DNA of 64,000 nt, from the NCBI GenBank assembly GCA_026936335.1, contig JAPMXV010000075.1, positions 1 through 64,000 on the forward strand. Reading direction: 5' to 3'. Below are positions 49,504 to 63,410 of this stretch, piece after piece; position 1 is the first letter of the stretch, and every line of letters starts with the position of its first letter. The stretch is from Mantamonas sphyraenae (Eukaryota > CRuMs > Mantamonadidae). The translations under genes and the position numbers were made by a program. Below the pieces are notes generated by a model, which worked only from the letters and a program-made list of their open reading frames with translations, was not told the DNA's origin and made no database searches.

Positions 49504-50975
49504 ACCACAAAGCATCACCAGCCATTTCCAAGACAAAGAGAACCAACAGCAGCAAGACAAACAGCAAGCACAGACACAGGAACACTACGCACAGCCGCAG
49601 GACAACGTGCCTGTGGGCAGCAAACGCAAGCTGGATAATCCCAAATTGTTGTCAGGTCTGAGCACAGTGGATCACAAGAGACAAGCTTTGTGGCTGGAGG
49701 ACACACCGACACCTGTGCGCAGATCCGTGAGTGCCATCCGCAGTCCACCATCACAAGGACGCACACACATTCGCAAGGCTGCCACTGTGCCTGATCACGC
49801 CGATGAACTCGACGAGGATCTGCAGCGTGCCATGGAAGCCAGCATCCGGTCGTCCTCCTCGTCCTCCTCGTCGTTCACCACCACCACCACACACCACCAG
49901 CCGCATGCAGCGGGACAGAGACGACGAATACGACTTTGTCGACACTGCCTTACACCATGACAACTCCACACCACGCGCGGACAATGACAATGATGATGAT
50001 GAGGACGAGGAAGACGAAGACCTGCAACGGGCCATCAACAACAGCATCCGCGACAACGAACTGCAAACCTTGCAGAACCTGAGCTCGCAATGGAACAGGA
50101 ACCAAAGACCAGCGGTTGTGGGCAGTAGCTCGGCCTTTCTGCACGGCAACAGGGACCAGGGCAAGGTGGTGGCCCAACTGCCGCCATCGGAATCCGATGC
50201 GGATCTGAAGGAGGCGCTGCAGAGGAGCATGGAGACAGCCAAGGAGGAAGAGGCCAAGCGAGAAGAGGAGTGGCAACGGCAAAGCCAGGAGGAGGCGGAC
50301 GAGGACGAAGAGGCACAGTTGGCAAAGGCTCTGGAGCTCAGCCGCGAGGAAGCCGCCAAGAAGCAGGAGGAAATCGACATTTTCGCACAACTGGAAGACC
50401 TCAGCGACAGCGAGGACACACAGTTGCGCAAGGTCATGGAGCTCAGCAAGCAGGAAGTGACATCGTCGGCGGCTGCTGCTGCTGCTGCCGAGGCTGCTGC
50501 TGCCGAACACAACAACACCGCAACCACCACCACCACAACGACAACCACAACGACAACCACGCAAGAGGACGAGGAGACGCAAATGAGCCGTGCGTTGGCA
50601 CAAAGCACGCAAGAGATGCACGAGACAAATCTCATCCAATCCAGGCAGGAGCAGGAGCTGATTGAAGAGAGACGCAAGGAGCGCGAGGCTGCCGGTCACA
50701 AACCGGCCGAATTTGTACAGTATGCCACCAAAGACGAACCTTCCAGCGCTTCCGAGGAACAGACCACACACTCGAGATATACCCTGCGTGCAGTGATCAA
50801 CCACGAGGGCAACTCGGCGTATCACGGTCACTACATCAGCAGCATCTACGACGCCGAGCACGACCGCTTCCGCACCTACGACGACGCCACAATGTGCGAA
50901 ATGACCACAAAGGTGGTCATGGGACGGAATGGCCAGTGTCACGGCTACCTGTTGTTCTACACACGCGACAAATGA
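47058..50975 (+). CDS. USP37: USP37-like ubiquitin carboxyl-terminal hydrolase with UIM array (two frame breaks)
   Basis: Four exons are inferred: 47058-47211, 47303-47394, 47569-47746 and 47914-50975, with GTACGC, GTATGT and GTGCGT donors. The first three encode a PH-like fold (VTVIVSFAL, LILIRRAD, CTFVIQTQAKQKVAI), as in USP37/26/29. The peptidase C19 Cys box is GIKNLGNTCYMGATLQCLLA; a zinc-type CDAC...CESC pair and LVIHIKRFLYD follow; the His box is INHEGNSAYHGHYIS and YDDATM. Between them lie five or six ubiquitin-interacting motifs (for example DLQRAINNSIRD, DLKEALQRSMET, LAKALELSREEA), the hallmark insertion of the USP37 group, which removes K48 or K11 chains in cell-cycle and replication control. 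The frame changes at about 48793-48798 in a GAC repeat and again at 49861-49905 in a CAC/CTC repeat; full length is about 1160 residues if both are bridged. Confidence 0.88.
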
Positions 50976-51032
50976 ACAAGAGGGGGGGGTTTCCATTTCG
51001 TCGTGCCTTTGTCACACAGTTCCACACACGCA

Positions 51033-52641
51033 TTACGCACCCACCGATGCAAGCCACTGCTGCTTGATCTCTTCGTCATCCTCCTTGCCGTCCAGGTTGG
51101 CACGGATGTCCCACAGCATGTCACGGTTGGCCTCGTGCGCGACAAGGGCGGGCCATTCGTTCTGCAGACGCGAAAGCATGTCGCCTGCAACACCCTCCCA
51201 CGAGTCGACGTCTGTCTGCTGCGACACCGACGACGACTTGAGATTGGACAGGCGTGCGGACGAGCTTGCAGCTCGCTTGCACATGGCCTGCAGCACCTGC
51301 AGCACCTGAGGCAAAGCCATGTACTTTTGCACCGCCTCTGTGTCCGGCAGCACGTGTGTGCGCACCATGCGCACAATATCTGTGGTCAGACGCAGGTCAT
51401 AGGTGTCCACGTTGCCAAGCATGGCTGCGTGCAGCTCTGCCATGCTGGCATCCTTGTCGTCACCCTCTGCTTCCTGTGCCGCCACCACGTCCGGCAACGC
51501 ATACAGGTACGCCAGCAGCATGTGGCGTCCCTGTTGCTTCTGCATCAGCGACAACGCACGTGCAATCAGACGCCTGCCCTTGTGCAGCGAGGCAAACGCC
51601 GTAAACGCCGGCACTGCGTAGCTCGAGTCGCCGCTTCCACCACTGCTGCCGCTGTTGTTGGTGCTGCTGCTTGCGCCTGCCTCTGCGTTGTTGCCTTCGC
51701 CCTCTTCGCCCTCCTCCATGGACCAGGCGTTGGGCAGGAGAAAGACGTCAAAGAGGTTGCTTGTGATCTCCCTGCGATAGCTCTGCACCTGATGCGGCAG
51801 CTTCTTGCGATCCTTGCGCAGTCGCTTGTCAATGTCCTCAATTTCCAGAATCATGTCCCACGCCGCCTCCACCTGCATGCGCACGCGATACGGATCCTTC
51901 AGTGCCTCGGCCGTGTACGCTTGCACCCCTTCGCTCTCACGCATGCGACGCGGAGCACGGATGGCGTTTGCCGTGGGCATGCCCAACGCACCCACAAGTG
52001 CGGCAGGCAGCTCCCGTTCCTTCTCCTTCTCCGCCTCCTTCTTGTCCCGGTTGAGGATCTTGATCGGCACACTCACACGCGGCGTCTGCTGGCCCGTCTT
52101 CTTCAGCTCGAGCGCCTGCGAGTAAAAGTCATCCACCCACGGCGTCATGCTGTTGATCTGTGCCTTTTGGATGCGCACCAGGTTGTCCAACTCGTACTGG
52201 GTCATCAACTTGTCGTGCGATCGCTTCTTTCCGCCTCCACGTCCTCCTCCTCCTCCTCCTCGTCCCTTGCCTCCCTGCTCTTCCTCGTTCTCCTCTTCAT
52301 CATCCTCCTCATCAGTTTCATACTCCTCCTCACTGTCGTACTCTTCCTCGTCTTCCTCTTCATCAAACTCATCACCTGCTGCTGCTGCTGCTGCTGCTGC
52401 TGTGCCTTTTGCGCATGCTGTTGTGCTTGTGCGTGTGCTTGTGCTTGTGCTTGTGCCTGTGCATGTGCATGTGCCTGTGCCTGTGCATGTGCATGTGCTT
52501 GCGCCTGCATTGCTGCCAGACGTTGCGCCTCTGCATGCTGTGCTGCCTGTGCCTGTGCCATGGCATGCATGTGTGCTGCCTGTGCCTGTGCATGCATGTA
52601 CATCTGCTGCTGCGGCCCGTGGTGTTGTTGCTGGTGGTGTC

Positions 52642-52673
<32 letters not shown>

Positions 52674-53968
52674 ATGGCACCCATCTGCAACTGTTGCATC
52701 ATTGCCACCTGCTGTGCCGTCAGCTGTTGAGGCCCTCCAGCACCGCCCACAACCTGCACACCGCCTCCTCCATACCCACCACCGCCGTGCTGCTGCTTCA
52801 TCGACTGCTCAATCGCTCCCACAGACATCATCTGCTGCGGAGGTGCCTGTTGTTGCTGCTGTCCACCATTGTGTCCGTTGGGTTTGCTGGCCCACGTTGC
52901 ATTTGCCAGCGGCGATCCAAACACTCCCGCTGCACCGGGAGTGTGTTGCTGCTGCTGCTGCTGCTGCTGCGGGGTCGACATGCCCACACCACCACCACCA
53001 CCACCACCATGCCCTTGTGTGGCGTGGATGTCGATGTGTGTTGACTCTGCTTCTTCTGCTGCTGTTGCTGTGCGGCTTGTCCATTGCCCTTGCCCTGCTC
53101 CTCCACATCCTCCTCCTCCCTCGTCCTCGTCCTGTCCATCATCCCACAGCCTTCGCGTCGCTTCGTCCACCGCTGGCAAGCTGCTCAGACTGGTGTCCCA
53201 CGCTGTGAAGCCCGACGTGCCAATCACCGCCAAGTCATCCGTGTCGTGTTGCCAATCAAAGTCTGTGTCCAGCAGCAGGTCGTCTCCTGCGTCGCCCATC
53301 AGGTTGTACAGGTAGTTCCTTTCCACCTCCTTCAAGTGCTCCTGCTCCGCCACCTTGGCCATCTGTTCGTGCGAAAGCATCCAATCATCCGCTGTCGTGT
53401 ACGTACCCACACATGTGCACGTGTGTCAATCTCCAAACCCTTCTCCTACACGCGCAGGAGGCCAAAAACCAAACGTCATGGCCGCCGGTAATGCAACACC
53501 ACGCCTCCCAAAAAAAAACTTACACACGTCTCCCACGTCCACCCCAAAGGTCTCGTCGTCATCATACCCTCCTCCACCACCCATGCCCATCCCATCGTTC
53601 ATGTTGCCCAGTCCAAACACATCTCTGCACGCCCACCCTCGTGTGTGTCAGCGCCGGGCCGCTCTTCTTGTGTTCCCGCCATTCCGACCCGCCGGCCTTT
53701 GGTTTCCGCGGTCCCTCCCACGTCCTCCACAGCCGCATGACGCGCCCATACGGCCCATCTCACCCTCCATCCGCCTGTCTCGTCGCCCAACCTACGGTGT
53801 GTCCACAGGCTCTGGCACATAGCCGCCTCCCAGCGAAGCACTGGGCGTGCCAAAGAACGACTGCGGGTCCAGCAGCTGCGTTTGTGCAGCAATGCCCTCC
53901 AGCGAGTTGTCCCACTCGTCGTCCTCCCCACCTCCAAACGTGAGGTCGTTCAGATCATCTGCACTCAT
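51033..53968 (-). CDS. PATL1: PAT1 mRNA decapping activator (frame break in CAG tract)
   Basis: Three minus-strand exons are inferred: 53968-53796, 53624-53524 and 53391-51033 (GTAGGT and GTAAGT donors, GTGCAG and CGACAG acceptors). The N-terminus MSADDLNDLTFGG, acidic with Phe-Gly motifs, fits the PAT1 N-terminal segment that binds the DDX6 helicase. A long Gln/Ala/His/Gly-rich region follows. The conserved core begins MTQYELDNLVRIQKAQINSM and continues through ELPAALVGALG to the helical PAT1 C-terminal domain (GRRLIARALSLMQKQQG), which binds DCP2/LSM1-7 in the family. The poly-Gln frame runs out after the CAG tract at about 52375-52405, whereas the acidic linker to the core (DEFDEEEDEEEYDSEEE) is in another frame; one base seems missing in the tract. 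Bridged length is about 877 residues. P-body role inferred from family. Confidence 0.88.
52375..52402. repeat. CTG/CAG trinucleotide repeat
   Basis: About nine CTG units (CAG on the coding strand) lie inside the PAT1 gene and encode poly-Gln. The reading frame of PAT1 breaks at or beside this tract. Confidence 0.9.
52641..52675. repeat. CTG/CAG trinucleotide repeat, second tract
   Basis: About eleven further CTG units (CAG on the coding strand) encode poly-Gln in the low-complexity part of PAT1; here the frame is intact on both sides. Confidence 0.9.
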
Positions 53969-54119
53969 CACTGTATGTGTCTCTTGTTTTCCGTCTGGCT
54001 GTGTGTGTGTGTGTGTATTGCTGTATGTGTGTGTGTGTGTGTGTGTGTGAAAAAGCCACGGTGGCTGCCCCGGCGCATCCACCATCATCCACCCACCACC
54101 CACCCACACACACCCACAC
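53969..54119. promoter_or_regulatory. 151-bp divergent spacer with GT repeats
   Basis: This stretch lies between the start codons of PAT1 (minus) and NOP9 (plus). Two GT runs (54001-54014 and 54023-54048) fill its middle and a CCACC-rich patch precedes the NOP9 start. Such runs may be promoter-associated here; no TATA box is seen. Confidence 0.45.
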
Positions 54120-57100
54120 ATGGACGAAGAAGACGTGTTCGACCTGTCCAGCAAGGAGCGCAAGCGGCTGAAGAAGGAGAAGAAGAAGGCGAAGAAGGCA
54201 AAGGCCAAGGCACGCTCCAAAGCCAAGAAGCGAGGCGAATCCGTCGTGCAGATCCAACGCGTGGCTGAGGGCGATCTGAGGGGCAAACAGTCCTTTATGG
54301 AGGCACTGGCGTATGGAGAGGAGAGTCAGGAAGGCAATGGGATGGAAGAGGAGGACACGGGGGACCTCTTCTACGAAGACCGGACCGGGGGACACATGCA
54401 CGTGCAGCGGCATGATTCCGCGGCGTCGCCGTATGCCAACGAGGCAGCGATGTACGACCAGGACATGGCATACGAGTATGCAGAGCCGCAGCGACGGGAA
54501 CGACCCAAGAGGGAGCATACCAAGGCGAGCAAGGTGCAGAAGAAGCGAAAGAAGAAGAACAAGGCCCTGGCTCGCTTCCACGACTTTGGCAGCGTGGCAC
54601 AGGACACGCGCGAGTACTTTGCACACGTGCAACACATGTTGGAAAACCATGAGTTTGAGGACCAGGACGATGTGGCCATGTTTCTGGAGAGCAGTTTCCA
54701 GGAAGTGATTCATCGTCCACTGGCCCTTGCTGCGGATGCACACTGTTCACGGGTGCTCGAGGACATCCTCAAGTTTGCCACTCCCATCCAACTGCGTTCC
54801 CTCATGGCTGCCTTTCGCACCCACTTTCGTGCGCTCAGCACACACATGTATGCCTCCCACGTCCTGGAAACCCTCCTCATGGTCTCTCTCCGCGTCGTAC
54901 ACAACGAAGACGAGCGCGACCTGGCCGACGACGACGCCGCACAAGCCAAGATCCATCGCAATGATGGCAATGCAATGGCAATGGCAATGATGATGATGAT
55001 GATGACGATGATGAGGCTGTGAGGAGTGCGCCTCCGCCGCCGCCGATGATGATCCGCTTGGTGTTGGACATGTGTGCAGAATTGCAACCGCACTGGTTGA
55101 CACTCATCACCAACGAGTATGCGTCGCATGTGATGAGCAGTCTCATCCGAGTGTTGAGTGGGTCGGATCAGGACGATGTAGCAGACACAAAGGTGGGCAA
55201 GAAAGCGAGCAAGCTGACAGGCACTGGGGCAAGCATGGGTGCCACAACCGCCGCCACCACATCCTCCTCATCTTCATCATCATCGTCATCGTCATCGTCA
55301 TCCTCCGCAGCAGCAGCAGCACGGGGCAAGAAGAAAAGGTCGAAGCGACGTGTGTTTCAGGTTCCGGATGCGTTTGGGGACGCGTTGAACGCGCTGCTGA
55401 CGGCTGTGTTGGAACGAGCGAACGAGGGTCGCCTGGCACAGCTGTGTTTCCACGCCAGTGCCTCGCCTGTGTTGCAGGTGATGCTTCAGTATGCACGGTA
55501 CGACGTGTCCCTTGTGGAGGCGTTGACGGTGCAGTTGCTGGGCATGGGTGATGCGGACGAGTTGACAGCCACGGGCAAGGAGGACGAACGTGTGCATGCA
55601 CACGTGGACGCCCTGTTGCACGATCCCAGCGGAAGCCGGGTCTTGGAAAAGCTGCTGCAGGTGGGGCCCGACAGCCTGTTCACCTACCTGTACCAGTGCC
55701 ACCTGCGCAAACACCTGTTTGTGTTGTGCAGCGACAAGAATGGCAACTTTGTGGTGCAACAATTCCTGGAGCATTGTCGCCACGAGGCACCCATGCACGG
55801 GGCTCTGGAGGAACTGGGCGATCTCTTGCCCGCCCTGGTCAACGCAGGACGACAGGGGGTCGTCCTCAAAGTCGTTCAGGTGGCCGCACGATGGGCCATC
55901 TCCCAACAGGCCGTCTTTGCTAACCTCCAGGCATGTCTCAAGACGGACAACAGCACCGCGCAACGCGAACTCTTTGTCCGTCGCGTCCTCTCCATGAGTG
56001 CACGCGGCACCTCCTTGTACCCAGACACTCGCGTCGAGGACAATGGCGATGATGGTGATGACGGCAATGATAATGATGGTCATGATGATGACGGCAACAG
56101 CAGCAGCAGGAACAGCAGCCGGTATGCCACACCCCTGTATGCCACCCCCTTGGGTGCCCAACTCATGGCTGCCCTGCTGGAGTACCCCGAGGAGATTGTA
56201 CGTGGTGTGACAAAGGGCTTTGGCATGCTGGGTGCACCCACCTTTGCCAGCCTGGCAAGCAACAGCATCGGCAGCCATGTCATTGAGAACATCCTTGCCA
56301 GCGACCGCGTGCTTGCCAAACACAAACGCAACATGGCCGAGGCCCTTCGTGGCAAGTATGCCCACCTGGCGGCCGACAAGTATGCCAGCCATGTGGTGGA
56401 GCGCCTCTTTGCGCTGTGCGAACCTTCCACCCAGGAGGCCATCATGGTGGAGCTGCTGGAGGACGAGGAGCTCGTCAAGGCCACCCACCACGGCAAGCAG
56501 GTCCTGCGCAGACTCAACATGGACCGATTCAAGCGTGAACGTGCCGATTGGGTGGAGGAGAAGGAAAAGAAGGAACGTCGCCGAGAAATGTTTGCCGACG
56601 TCCTGGCACAGGGCAAGTCGGAGTTTGCCGGTCGAACCGAAGCCATTGCAGACATCATTGGCGCACCTGCGGCAGCAAAGAGGAAACGAGACGAGGAGGA
56701 AAGTGAGAGTGAAAGTGAGAGCGAGAGTGCGAGAGTGAGGGTGAGGACGATGGCCCCAAGCTCACAGGAAAGGCCAAGAAGAAGGCCAATCGACGCAAGA
56801 ACAAAAAGAGGAAGAAGGAAGCGGAGAAGAGGAAACGACGGGATGCCAACGACGAATCGCTGCACTCTGTGCTGGCGGCTGTGCGTGGAGCGGACAAGAA
56901 GAGCAAGAGCAAGAAGGAGAAGCAGAAGAAGCAGAAGCAGAAGAAGAACAAGGAAAGCAAGGCACAGAAGCACAATGGGAGCAACGACGACCAAGACGAA
57001 CAAACAGCAGCAGCAACCACAAAGAGCAAGAGGCAGAGTGTCGACAGCGACAGCGAGAGTGACAGCGATAGCGACAACGATAGCGACAGTGACACCGGTG

Positions 57101-57180
57101 GTGCCACCTCAATTCGACGAAGCAACAGGAGACAAGACTCGTGGGACAGTGCGTCTGAAAGCGAATCCGACACAGAGTGA
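54120..57180 (+). CDS. NOP9: NOP9-like Pumilio-repeat pre-rRNA processing factor (two frame breaks)
   Basis: From the ATG at 54120 the protein begins MDEEDVFDLSSKERKRLKKE with a strongly basic nucleolar-type N-terminus. It then shows the NOP9 signature REYFAHVQHMLEN, FLESSFQEVI, LALAADAHCSRVLEDIL, followed by Pumilio-like helical repeats (ASHVLETLL, ASHVMSSLIRVL, GSRVLEKLL, NGNFVVQQFLEHC, GSHVIENIL, ASHVVERLF). NOP9 binds 20S pre-rRNA and guards Nob1 cleavage in 40S maturation. Two frame changes are needed: near 54961-54990 in an AATGGC/GAT repeat and near 56701-56740 in a GAGAGT repeat, each as if one base were missing. The tail after the second is lysine-rich, then Ser/Asp-rich (SDSESDSDSD), ending at 57180. 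Bridged length is about 1020 residues. Confidence 0.86.
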
Positions 57181-57217
57181 ATCATTTTGCACAACATCCA
57201 TCCTCAGAGTACCTTCA

Positions 57218-59408
57218 TCAAGTTTCCTCTTGCTCCTCATCCCCGTCGTCATCGTCATCCTCTTCTTCCTCCTCTTCCTCCTCCACCGATGCCTCCACCA
57301 CCTGTGCGTCGCCATCCAGAGGCAATTGCCAGAGAGAGTCGTCGACGGCGCCATCGAGGAGCTGTCGAACGGCGGGAGCAACGAGGGCATTGACCTGTGC
57401 GGCTGTGTATGTGTGGGGCACCCTGTATGCAATGGAACGCACCATTTTCTGTGCATAGGTGCAGGGTTGGGGCTCGGCACCCATCTGTTGCACCGCCTGC
57501 ACGCTTGTGGTTTGCACCTGCATGCCACCACTCTCCAGGGCCTTCATCAACTTGTCGTGCTCGTTGTGATCCCCATGCGCAAGGGTGCCATACTCGTCGC
57601 CCTGCGCCAGCACAGTGCGTTTCACGGGGCTGCTGTTCAGCGTGCTGCTGCTGGCACCCAGCACGTCCGGTGAGCTTCGCCACACAGAGGCGTATGGAAT
57701 GGCCAGGTGGGTGTGTTGATCACGAGCCAATGCCAGCAGGGTTTCAGCCACGGCGTCGTCCAGGGGCATGCCGTCGCGTTCCACAACCACGGCGGGCATG
57801 CGGTGAGGAGCGTCACCCACCACACGTGGCACATGGAACCAATTGACCATGGATTGGCAGGTGCGCAGACGCAGGTCGTACGGCGTCACAATGGCCCCGA
57901 CAAAGGGTTCCACGTTGTACGTGTCGTCCTTAAACAGCGTTTGGTACCGCAGTTGGTTCGACACATCACGCACCGACGGGTCGGGTTCGAATCTCGGGTG
58001 CGAATGATACCATCCCACAACCTGCAACTGCTTGGCGGCAATCTTGTCACGCACCTCCACCTCACTCTCCGGATCCATCTCCACCGTCACTGTCGACTCC
58101 TCAATCGTGCCCTTGCACGGAAACGCCTCCTTGATGTACAGCCGCCCGTTCTTGTTGTCCCACACCCCACCCAGCAATCCAATGATTTCGATTTCCGTCA
58201 GATGTGCGTGAAAGTCCATCACCACCATTGCCTCCGCCTCCACATGCACACTGAACGGAGGCCGCCGGTACGATTGGCACGGGATCAGTGTCAACGCATC
58301 CCCTTCGTCCCCTGCGTCATGTCCCATCACCCGGTTCGCATTGTAGCTCATTCCCTGGCGCTTCGGCCGCGCTCGCTGATACTTGGTCCGTTCCGCAGGA
58401 CCGTTGCCAGCTCCCATTTTCTTTCCACCACCACCCAATTCATCCTCGTCCTCATCCTCATCCTCATCCTCATCCTCATCGTCATACAACCCTGCCTTGC
58501 GTCGCTTCTTGGCCAACGCCTCCATCTTGCGCTTGGCTGCCTTTGCCTTCTTTGCCAACGCTGCCTCTTCCCTCTGCTTCTCCTTCAGTTTCTTGGCCAC
58601 CTCCCGCTCCGCCGCCTTGCGTTCCTTCTCTGCCACCTTGCGTGCTCGATCAGCCTCTCGCTGTGCCTCATCCTTGCGAGGCTGCACCTTGACCGGCGGC
58701 AACGGCCCTTCACTCTCGTTCAGCTGCTTTGCCACGTCGTCTGGCCGATGCACCATCGCATACGTCCCATCCGGCTGCTTTCGCGCCAAATTTGCAGACT
58801 TCATGTACGGCAACGCCGTCTTGCTCAGCGGATTCAGAGGCTTCCCGCTCAAGCTGTACCCACAGCCCGTCTCACGCACCCGTTCGGGCAACAGCTGGTT
58901 GTCCCGGTACAGTTTGATAAAGTGCTTCTGTGCATGCGAGCGCAGTGACAGTTTGTTGCGTGTGCCCACGTGTGCCTGGAATTTGTCCCAGTCCCGGCCA
59001 TGCACCTCCAGCCCTTCCAGGAACCGCTCCTCTTCGTCCTCTGTCCACGGCCCTGTTGCATACTCCTGTTCCCCTTCGTCTTCCTGCTTCGTGTTGCGCT
59101 TCTTGCTTGCCGGCGGTGCCCCTGTTGAGTGTGTGCGTGTCCAGCGTGCATGTGAGTGTCCGCTCGTGTCAAAAAGTGCGCGCTTTTCCCGCGCAAATGC
59201 CCAGGATGCCCTTTGCTGCCATCGTACCTGTGTTTCCGCCACTGCTGCTGCTGCTACTGCTTGTGTCGGTGGCATTCTTTACGTCTCCACCACCCTCCGT
59301 GTCCATGGCATCATCCTGTGCCGTATCCAGGCGCAGTTCGAGGGCGCCGTCCTCATCACCGGTGTGATCATCCTCCCGCTTGCGCTTGTGCTGCTCCCCA
59401 TCCGACAT
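57218..59408 (-). CDS. MYSM1: Myb/SANT plus JAMM (MPN) deubiquitinase, MYSM1-like
   Basis: Two minus-strand exons are inferred, 59408-59228 and 59121-57218 (GTACGA donor, CTCAACAG acceptor, 106-bp intron), giving about 694 residues. A Lys/Glu/Ser-rich first exon is followed by a SANT/Myb domain at about 80-130 (GPWTEDEEERFLEGLEVHGR, KLSLRSHAQKHF), then a long Lys/Glu/Ala coiled coil and an acidic Asp/Glu run. The MPN domain (about 360-510) carries the JAMM zinc motif: Glu in LTEIEIIGLLGG, then HSHPRFEPDPSVRD. These residues activate water for isopeptide hydrolysis. MYSM1/2A-DUB removes ubiquitin from histone H2A; no SWIRM domain is evident between the Myb and MPN parts, unlike animal MYSM1. 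It ends in a Glu/Asp run. Chromatin role inferred. Confidence 0.87.
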
Positions 59409-59530
59409 TTGCTGCTGTGCTGTGACGATGCTGGTGTTATGCTGCTTCACGCCTCCGTCCCTGGTGTTTACTTTTAGGTGCGTGTTGATGCGATGGCAGC
59501 ACAATTGTGTGCGTTCGGGCACCAACACCA
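59409..59530. promoter_or_regulatory. 122-bp divergent spacer
   Basis: This stretch separates the start codons of the MYSM1-like gene (minus) and the membrane-anchored propeller gene (plus). No clear core promoter element is visible; the assignment rests on the head-to-head arrangement. Confidence 0.4.
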
Positions 59531-61418
59531 ATGCGACCCGCTGCTGCTGCCCCCGTGCTATCCGCCACCACACTCTACGCACACCGAAACACCATTGTGG
59601 CGTCTTTTGTGGTGCTCCTCACCCTGGCCACTGTGTTCCTGACCCGAAGCTCCATGCACGCCGCGCACTCTGGAATCGACGCGGGAGTGCTGGACGACAG
59701 CAGCGCCTCCACGCTTGCCACACACCCATCGGACATGCACATCCCCCTACGCAGCACACCATACACCATGGGAGCACGGAAAGAGCTTTTTGTGGACACC
59801 CATCTGATCCACACCATGCACGGGGCGCGGTTGCGTCTGCACACACCCACACGTCGCGAGATTGTCCTCCGTGGAAATGACGTGCCGTGGGAAGGCTCAT
59901 CATCGGCTTACTTTACTGCCCTGCCACCCGACCAGGGCATCCACGCGCCCACACGGCTTATCTACAGAGGTAGGGGGCGAGACAGGCATGAGTTCTCGCC
60001 CAGGCTGCTGACACGCAGACGCACACACACTCGCCACACTCACTCCCACACCAACTGATTCCACTGACTGACTGAATGGGTGGCGGGGGGCAGGGTTTTG
60101 CGATCATGATGCAAGTGTGAACCAGGTGACGTGTGTGGCACAGTCCCACGACGGCGGGCTGTCGTTCACCCGTCCGCGTCTGGGACTGCACGCGTTTGGG
60201 GAACACCGGTCCACCAACATTGTGCTCAAGGGGGTGGACTCGCACAACTTTGCTCCTTGGTTGGATACGAATCCAGAGACGAGGCCGGAGGAGCGATACA
60301 AGGCTGTGGGTGGCCTTGATGTCACCGTGCCCGTGCTTGCGGAAGACCTCCATTCGTGGCGCGACGATCCACGCATCGACGAACTCATGCCGGGGAAGGA
60401 CTATCGATGGGGTTTGTATGTGTACGTTTCACCCGACGGTGTGCATTGGAAGCGCAAGTGGGATCGACCGGTGCTCACGGGTGAACCGTTGGATTCCCTC
60501 AACGTCTGCTTCTACGACGCAAACATCGACCGCTACCGCCTCTACACGCGTCACTGGCGCATGTGTGACGAACATGAGGATGCATACGGCCCAGGTGGGA
60601 TTTGCCATGGGTATCGACGACGCGGGGAGGAGGCGCTCTACCGCTCGTTGCGCATGCGTACATCGTCCGATCTGTTGGAATGGTCGCCTCCAGAGGACAT
60701 TGAACACGCGTCGCAGCTCTACACCAACGCTGCCATGCCCTGTCCCGACGCAGAACACATCCTGTTGATGTTTCCCATGCGGTTTGTGCCGTATCGACGC
60801 GTGCTGTCTCGTGACGAGATGCCCGACCATGGCGTGTCCGATTCGGTGTTGATGACCTCTCGCGACGGCGTTCATTGGGCACAGACGTTTCAAGAGCCGT
60901 TTGTGGCGCCGAGTCACGACAGGCACAATTGGGGTCAACGAAGCAATCAGATCGCACACGGCATCTTGACTCAGCTGCCACGCAGGGTGCCGGGTCATTT
61001 GCAGGAAAACATCACTCATGGTGGCGACGACCATGTGTGGACCCTGTTCAACCTGGAACACTACCAGCTGCCGAGCATGTATTTGCGACGGATGACCATG
61101 CTGAAGCACCGATTTGGCAGCATCTACGCAGATGGCCGAGGCGGGGTCGTCACCACACAGCCATTCACATTCGTGGGTCGCCATCTGCACCTCAACTATG
61201 CCACGTCGGCTGCGGGTTCCCTCCAGGTGGAGCTGCTGAACGGGCAAACGGGCGAGCACGTGCCGGGCTTCACACGCAGCGCGTTTCCCACTCTCTTTGG
61301 CGATGCCGTCGACCATTGTGTGTGTTCTGTGGATCTCATCTCCCTCCAGGGCACCCCTGTGCTTCTTCGCTTCCACCTGATGGAGGCAGATGTATTTGCG
61401 TGGCACTTTTCATTGTGA
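59531..61418 (+). CDS. Membrane-anchored GH32-like beta-propeller protein
   Basis: Two exons are inferred, 59531-59969 and 60094-61418 (GTAGGG donor, GGGGCAG acceptor, 124-bp intron), giving about 587 residues. The junction reads IYRG-FCDHDASVNQVTCVAQ without strain. A single hydrophobic helix at about 19-36 (TIVASFVVLLTLATVFL) with no cleavage site suggests a type II membrane anchor. The rest matches the bacterial-type GH32/sialidase-like five-bladed propeller family: QSHDGGLSFTRPRLGL, STNIVLKG, YVSPDGVHWKRKW, FYDANIDRYRLYTRHW, TSRDGVHWAQTF, then a C-terminal beta-sandwich (GGVVTTQPFTFVGRHLHLNY, PVLLRFHLMEADVFAWHF). A carbohydrate-active role at the cell surface or in the Golgi is likely; substrate unknown. 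It converges with RIO2 across 10 bp. Confidence 0.8.
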
Positions 61419-61428
61419 TCTGATCTGA

Positions 61429-63410
<1,982 letters not shown>

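Noticed and set aside
50500-50570. Dense ACC/ACA repeat considered as a CRISPR-like or satellite array
   Set aside because: It is an in-frame poly-Thr tract in the USP37-like gene, with no spacer structure.
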